Program-made: the position numbers and the translations under genes
Part shown: piece by piece, positions 59,728 to 64,000 of the stretch
Layout: each line of letters begins with the position of its first letter
Position numbering within the stretch: the stretch's first letter is position 1
Notes under the pieces: generated by a model
What the model was told of the DNA's origin: nothing
Databases searched by the model: none
What the model saw: only the letters and a program-made list of their open reading frames with translations
Assembly (NCBI RefSeq): GCF_021390435.2
Contig: NZ_JAJVCN010000003.1
Span: forward strand, 2,051,501 to 2,115,500
DNA: 64,000 nt
Direction: 5' to 3'
From: Kibdelosporangium philippinense
GTDB lineage: Bacteria; Actinomycetota; Actinomycetes; Mycobacteriales; Pseudonocardiaceae

Positions 59728-61065
59728 GTGAATGCACCGTCGACCTCGGTAGGCCGAAACGTCAAGTCTTACCTACTGATGGCAGCTGGACTTACGACCT
59801 TCGCTGTAGGCGCCGTTTGGGTCTTCATCCCCCTAGACTGGTCGATCATTTTTCGATGGCTCAGAGAGTGGATCGTTGCAATCGCACTCTTTTCGACAGC
59901 AATCGGCCTAACCTGCGCGGGAATTTTCCAACTCCGGCGGCGAGCGTCATCGTCAAACGGGCCGGTTTCGCTTTTAAGCTGGTGGACCGTGCTGGCATCA
60001 GCTTTGATTATCGCGAGCGTAGGCTGGGGTGCCACTTCGTGGTTGTTGGAACAAGCCGAACTCGCTAAGGACCCTGCCGCGTCCCGGGTCGAAGCCATAA
60101 AGACCGGCCTTAGCATTGCGGCGGCCACAGGCGGAGTTTTCGCCCTGCTACTCGCAGTTCGTCGACAGTGGCATCAAGAGGTTTCGAGTGCGGATACCAC
60201 AAATGACGCGATCGAACGACGCATTACTGAGCTCTACACAAAAGCTGTGGAACAGGTAGGATCCGGAAAAGCCGCCGTTCGTTTGGCAGGACTTCATGGC
60301 CTTGAGCGACTAGGTCAGGGCAACGAAAGCCAACGCGAAGCAGTTGTTAGCGTGCTCTGCGCTTATCTCCGCATGCCATACTCGGAACCTGGCCACCTTG
60401 AGCGCGATGCGTCGCGCGAGGACCGCGTTTGGCATGAGGATCAGGTCCACGAAAAACAGGTAAGATCGACGGCGCAACGTATTCTTGCACGACACCTACG
60501 CACCACATCAATCGATCCGAAATATGGTTGGGGATGGCAACCCGTAGATCTCGCTAACGCCCATTTAATGGAAGCAAATTTTGCCGGATGCTATCTTCGC
60601 TCAGCGAATCTCGCAGGAGCAGACTGTAGCGCAGCAAATTTTACAGGCGCCACTCTAACGGACGCGATTCTTAGAGGAGGGTCCTTTAGTGATACCAACT
60701 TCGAACAAGCGAATCTTGCTGGCGCTGATCTTACCGGAGCGAATTTCCGTACAGCAAACTTTAGAATGAGCGATCTAACAGAGGCAAAACTGAACATCGC
60801 AGAGTTCGGTGACGCCGATTTCTATTTCACAGGGCTTAAGAATTCAGATCTTTCGGGCGCAAACTTTGGGCGAAGTCATCCCAAGGATCCAGAGGACATG
60901 GGCACGAAATTCGTCCATGCCGCGTTCGCCGGTGCATGGTGGTCCGAGTACACGAGATGGCCTCCCGACATGGCGGAGCACATTGCGACACTCAAAGACC
61001 TGTCCGTCCGGGAAGCTGACGGAAGATATCGCTTCCGTGAAAACGTCGACGATGGCCCGGGCTGA
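59728..61065 (+). CDS. Membrane-anchored pentapeptide-repeat protein (AICE cargo)
   Basis: 445 aa, GTG start. Three membrane helices lie in the first ~155 residues (YLLMAAGLTTFAVGAVWVFIPL; WIVAIALFSTAIGLTCAGIFQL; LLSWWTVLASALIIASVGWGATSWLL, and a weak fourth LSIAAATGGVFALLLAV). A cytoplasmic helical part follows (YTKAVEQVGSGKAAVRLAGLHGLERLGQ...). From about residue 275 there is a right-handed beta helix of A(N/D)LxX repeats (DLANAHLMEANFAGCYLRSANLAGADCSAANFTGATL...). GC is clearly lower than its neighbours. It sits between the operon and the right att, the usual cargo slot; phage defence or membrane signalling are possible roles. Confidence 0.85.
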   Translation: MNAPSTSVGRNVKSYLLMAAGLTTFAVGAVWVFIPLDWSIIFRWLREWIVAIALFSTAIGLTCAGIFQLRRRASSSNGPVSLLSWWTVLASALIIASVGWGATSWLLEQAELAKDPAASRVEAIKTGLSIAAATGGVFALLLAVRRQWHQEVSSADTTNDAIERRITELYTKAVEQVGSGKAAVRLAGLHGLERLGQGNESQREAVVSVLCAYLRMPYSEPGHLERDASREDRVWHEDQVHEKQVRSTAQRILARHLRTTSIDPKYGWGWQPVDLANAHLMEANFAGCYLRSANLAGADCSAANFTGATLTDAILRGGSFSDTNFEQANLAGADLTGANFRTANFRMSDLTEAKLNIAEFGDADFYFTGLKNSDLSGANFGRSHPKDPEDMGTKFVHAAFAGAWWSEYTRWPPDMAEHIATLKDLSVREADGRYRFRENVDDGPG

Positions 61066-61368
61066 CACCAAGTTGCTCTTGCCGCCCAAACCACACCAGA
61101 CAGGGGACATGTGGCCCCAGCATGGGACCAACCGGGCGGAGCGGTCACCAAAATCGTCATGGGCAGCCTGAACAGACATCCTTAAACTGGTTGGACGTCG
61201 GAGACGCGAGCAGGAGTGCCGCACATACACCGTCAGCTGCTTGCCTGCCGATGCCTGTCGTACTGCCTGACAATCACGACGGATCACCGCGCACGCTGCC
61301 GGACGTCCACGGACACAAGCATGCCTCTGACCAGCAGCGACGCAAGGTCAAACCAAGCAAGCGATTGC
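61066..61368. other. Non-coding right edge of the AICE
   Basis: No gene supported; open frames here run through the att repeat into flanking DNA and have no coding character. Confidence 0.45.
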
Positions 61369-61413
61369 TTCGGGACGAAGAGGTCGTGGGTTCGAATCCC
61401 GCCACCCCGACGC
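61369..61413 (+). repeat. AICE right attachment repeat (tRNA-Pro 3' part)
   Basis: TTCGGGACGAAGAGGTCGTG, then GGTTCGAATCCCGCCACCCCGACGC: identical for 45 bases to 48134-48178, starting in the anticodon loop. Confidence 0.95.
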
Positions 61414-61418
61414 ATGTC

Positions 61419-61450
61419 AGAGCCCGTCCACTTGAGAGTGGACGGGCTCT
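61419..61450 (+). terminator. tRNA-Pro terminator, att-right copy
   Basis: AGAGCCCGTCCACT-TGAG-AGTGGACGGGCTCT followed by TTT; the same arms as the hairpin at 48184-48215 with only the loop changed (TTAG to TGAG). Confidence 0.88.
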
Positions 61451-61538
61451 TTTAGTGTGTCGCTGTGCACTCGCTCGGACCGAAACGTGCAATCAGGCGG
61501 CAGACCGTGTCCGGAGCGGTGCTGCTGGCCAGGATTCG

Positions 61539-63283
61539 GGTTCTGGCACGGTTTCCGTGATTTGGCCCGTCAGGTCAGTCGGCGAGTAGGACGCGTTTGC
61601 GGAGCAGGTCGGGTTTGGCGCGGCCGAACATCTGACGTTTGAGCATCTTCAGGCGGTTCACATGGCCTTCGACGATCCCGCTGTTCCACGGCAGGGTGAG
61701 CCCAGCGGTGACCGCGTCCAGATCACGGCGCAAACCGCGGACGAACGAGTGAAGTGCTGGCTGGTCGTCGGCGTCGACGGCGGTCATCCACGCCTCCAAC
61801 TCGTGACCGCGTCGGTCACACATCATGGCGGCGAAGGAGCGAACGTGGTTGGCCAATGCGGCCAGGTGGGAACTGGCCGCGAGAACAGCGTCCAGCTTCT
61901 GCTGGGCAGTCCCGTCCATGGTCGGCGGATCGGTCATGATCCAGCCGACGACACGACGGACTGAGGGCGGCTTGCGCGGCGGCTGGGGAGCACACGAGGT
62001 CGTGCGGAACTGGCTTAAGTATTGGCGCACCAGGGTTTGGCCGCCGCGATAGCCGCGTACGGTGATCTCAGCGAACAGGGCGGTGGCGTTGGTGCAGCCC
62101 TCGTTCCAGCGCTGGTGCAGGTACGGAGCGAACGGCTCAAGGACGCTGGTCCGACGCCCAGTTCCATTGCGGGTCAACAACTCTTCGACGCCCTCGGCCC
62201 GCGCGAAGCGGCGGACGGTGCCGCGCGAGAGACCAAGCCGCCGGCAGATTTCCCTGATCGCAGTGCCGTCAGCTAAGAGCGCATGCACGGCCGCGTGCCG
62301 TTCGCGCTCGAACAGCCCACCGATCCGACCGGACTGCCGAGGCAACCGGTGCCGCGGGAGGCGGGTCCCCGGCTGGGTCAGGTTGCCCGTCACTGTCGGC
62401 CTGGCCTTCCGTGCTGCTGCTGGTGACGACGGTCACGGCGGCGGTCAAGCAGTCCTGGTGTCTGGCCACGGAGCGCTCGACGGCCTCGGCCAGGTTGTTC
62501 CAGATGTGCCACCGATCGGCGACCTGGATGGCGTCTGGTGCGCCGTCGCGAGCGCCATCGGCGTAGGCGCTGGCTCGGTCTCGGCAGACGATCTGCACGC
62601 CGGGATGGGCGCGCAGCCACTCGGCCAGTGTCTGGGCGGTGCGGTCGGTGAGCAGGTCGACCGGGCGGTGCGACTCGATGTCGACCAGGAGCGTGCCGTA
62701 GTGGTGACCTCGACGCAGGGCGAAGTCGTCCACGCCGAGCACTCTCGGTGTGGATCGGTCAGGGTCGGGAAGGCCACGAAGGATCCGAAGCAGCGTCATC
62801 CGGCTGACCGATGCCGCCAAGTGCCGAGTCAGCCGGGCGCCGGCACGGCCACCGAGCGCTAACGCGACCGCGGCCAGCGCCCGCTGCAAGATCGGAGTCC
62901 GGCGGGCGTGGCGGGATGCCAGCTCGGGTACCTGTTCGGCGAACGTCTTCTTGGTGCACTCGGCGTTGTCGCAGAACAACCGTCGTACTTGCAGCCGGAT
63001 CAGCACTTCCTGACCTGCGGTGGCGGTGTCGGACAGATGGCGGTTGTAGCGGCTGTGCACTCTGCTCGAGGCAGTCCCGCAGCCAGGGCACGGCGCTGGC
63101 GTCTGGTTGGTGCGTGCCTCGATGCGCACCGCTGGCCCCGTCGTCCGCACCGCTTCGATCTGCACCTGGCTCAGGTGCGGCCAGAGAACCCGAACCACAT
63201 CAAGATCAACGCACGTCATCCATGATCAACCACCAGGCGGCTGGCGCGAGGGCCGGGCCCATCACGGAAACCGTGCCAGAACC
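61539..63283 (-). mobile_element. ISL3-type insertion sequence with IS21-like HTH insert
   Basis: Ends are inverted repeats: GGTTCTGGCACGGTTTCCGT at 61539 and its complement ending at 63283, extending to about 23 bases. Length 1745 bases. Flanking 8-mers (AGGATTCG and AGTTTTCA) differ, so there is no clear target duplication. Different from the ISL3 pair at 23.7 and 37.8 kb. Confidence 0.85.
61575..63219 (-). pseudogene. ISL3-family transposase in two frames
   Basis: Frame 1 (63219 down to 62269) gives the zinc ribbon (PCPGCGTASSRVHSRY; LFCDNAECTKKTF) and first catalytic Asp (VLGVDDFALRRGHHYGTLLVD) and VADRWHIWNNLAEAVERSV. Frame 2 (62393 to 61575) continues with RIGGLFERERHAAVHALLADGTAIREICRRLGLSRGTVRRFAR (an IS21-like HTH typical of long actinobacterial ISL3 transposases) and the Glu motif NSGIVEGHVNRLKMLKRQMFGRA. 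Joining them gives the normal ~530 aa. The shift lies in the overlap 62269-62393; a true mutation seems likelier than programmed frameshifting. Confidence 0.85.
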
Positions 63284-63291
63284 AGTTTTCA

Positions 63292-63449
63292 CGTGCCGTC
63301 GACATGTGTCGCCACCTCCGTCGAATTCACATGGCAAGCCGCGTCGTGATCTCTCGGTCGTAAGGGTTGGTTAGCTATTCTGAAAGAAGCAAGCTATTGC
63401 GGAATCAGGTGTGCGCCCCTGCTGGTTTGCTGCTCTCCTGAGCATGTGC
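63292..63449. other. Non-coding gap
   Basis: No gene or obvious signal in this AT-richer stretch between the IS and the decayed gene. Confidence 0.4.
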
Positions 63450-63727
63450 CTATAAGTTGGCCATAATCGAAGACCAGCCCGAAATAGCTTCCACTACTTG
63501 GGGAAGAGTCCCTGACACCTCGTGAACGAGCTTCCCGTGAACAATGCGCGCCGCTTCGGCCTGGTCGGGGCCGAAGACGCGTACGGCATCCAGAACGTCA
63601 AGGTTTTTCTACGGCCGTACATCAGTGCGTCGGGTAGCTCCGGATCACCGATCCTTGCGCCGACGAAGCCCAGCAACACGAGCTTTCGCACCGCAAACAT
63701 GGCCTCTTGCTCTTGCCCGGTCGTCAT
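63450..63727 (-). pseudogene. Frameshifted small conserved protein of a mobile element
   Basis: From ATG 63727 the frame reads MTTGQEQEAMFAVRKLVLLG, FVGARIGDPELPDALMYGRRKT. At about 63601-63610 (T5 run beside GG) one base is missing. The next frame then gives LDVLDAVRVFGPDQAEAARI, VHGKLVHEVSGTLPQVVEAI and SGWSSIMANL, ending at TAG 63450. Reading the joined 92 residues makes a sensible helical protein, whereas the uninterrupted frame ends in Arg/Pro-rich nonsense. It overlaps the upstream small gene by ATGA. Confidence 0.7.
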
Positions 63728-63870
63728 CAGTCGTCGTTCCTGTACCGGGCGGCCATCTTGGCAGCTGCCCTCGCGCGCCTCCGCTCGCGAAGCTCACTCG
63801 CGATCGGCCACGCCACGGTGCACACCACCACTAGTCCTAGGACCCCGAGCAGCAACAGGTCGGCGCTCAT
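63727..63870 (-). CDS. Small single-helix membrane protein
   Basis: 47 aa: ATG 63870 to TGA 63727. MSADLLLLGVLGLVVVCTVAW is a membrane helix and PIASELRERRRARAAAKMAARYRNDD a basic cytoplasmic tail. Its stop overlaps the next start (ATGA), showing that the pair is, or was, an operon. Similar short proteins occur in AICE transfer regions, so this may be the edge of another element. Confidence 0.7.
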   Translation of the reverse strand: MSADLLLLGVLGLVVVCTVAWPIASELRERRRARAAAKMAARYRNDD

Positions 63871-64000
63871 GGCAGTGTGCTCCCTTTCGCTGTGTCACAA
63901 GGAATTGCGTGGACTGTATGTCCATTGTGGTTGGTCAACGGATGGGTGCGGAGCCGCTGACTGTCGGGGAAGCGGCCATCGGCTCCGCTTGTATCCACCC
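63871..64000. other. Window edge, no gene seen
   Basis: Contains an imperfect dyad GTGGAC-TGTATG-TCCATTG (about 63909-63928) upstream of the small membrane protein, and a direct repeat of GGAGCC/CGGCTCCG near the end. Too short to classify. Confidence 0.3.

Noticed and set aside
61122..61589. 155-residue open frame across the right att site
   Set aside because: It spans the tRNA-derived repeat and a terminator hairpin, so it cannot be an ancestral gene.

Overview
The window is high-GC actinobacterial DNA, most likely from a member of the Pseudonocardiales. The evidence is WhiB, a Tad/Flp pilus locus with the actinobacterial DUF4244 and TadE-like proteins, EspG/WXG-type (type VII secretion) proteins, AICE-type conjugative genes, and the order of the housekeeping genes. 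The backbone follows the Mycobacterium tuberculosis Rv3644c-Rv3683 neighbourhood: holB, topA, the Rv3647c-like gene, the Rv3649-like helicase, the tad locus with ssd, the paired Get3-like ATPases (Rv3679/Rv3680), whiB4, ponA2 and the Rv3683-like metallophosphoesterase.

Core part 1 (1-23.4 kb): holB and an MFS-thymidylate kinase fusion with a degenerate P-loop; two membrane proteins; a DnaA-box-rich intergenic region; topA; two related lipoproteins; the proton-pumping pyrophosphatase hppA; an MrfA/Hrq1-type helicase; a MOSC-GNAT pair; a stand-alone prim-pol-like gene; and the seven-gene tad operon, which includes a 59-aa prepilin-like gene overlapping tadE.

Mobile region (23.7-40.4 kb): this interrupts the synteny. 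It holds two inverted ISL3 copies (one 5'-truncated), a remnant of another IS, a broken I36 inhibitor gene, a complete IS701-type transposon that carries a SEC-C/TPR passenger gene, and a 7.5-kb segment bounded by 45-bp copies of the 3' end of tRNA-Thr(CGT). That segment carries D-amino-acid oxidase, an NsdA-like regulator, four tiny overlapping genes, and an EspG/WXG/DUF3558 secretion group whose WXG gene is frameshifted. The right tRNA-Thr repeat is itself split by an IS5-family copy. It is followed by an iteron-like array and a 5'-truncated tyrosine integrase.

Core part 2 (40.5-48.1 kb): a small membrane protein, BagA/BagB-like ATPases, whiB, ponA2 with a PASTA domain, a small secreted Cys-rich protein, a YqeY-like gene, a metallophosphoesterase and tRNA-Pro(CGG).

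AICE (48.1-61.4 kb): integrated in tRNA-Pro between 45-bp att repeats. It encodes an integrase (split by the second IS5-family copy), excisionase, a DUF3631 ATPase, a DnaB-N-like protein, an FtsK-type transfer translocase, spread-type membrane proteins, a GntR-kinase fusion followed by a 2-hydroxyacid dehydrogenase, a second GntR regulator diverging from a Cys-rich small protein, a large dyad of 9-bp iterons, and a membrane pentapeptide-repeat cargo protein. The last 2.5 kb holds a frameshifted ISL3-type element and the decayed edge of another element.
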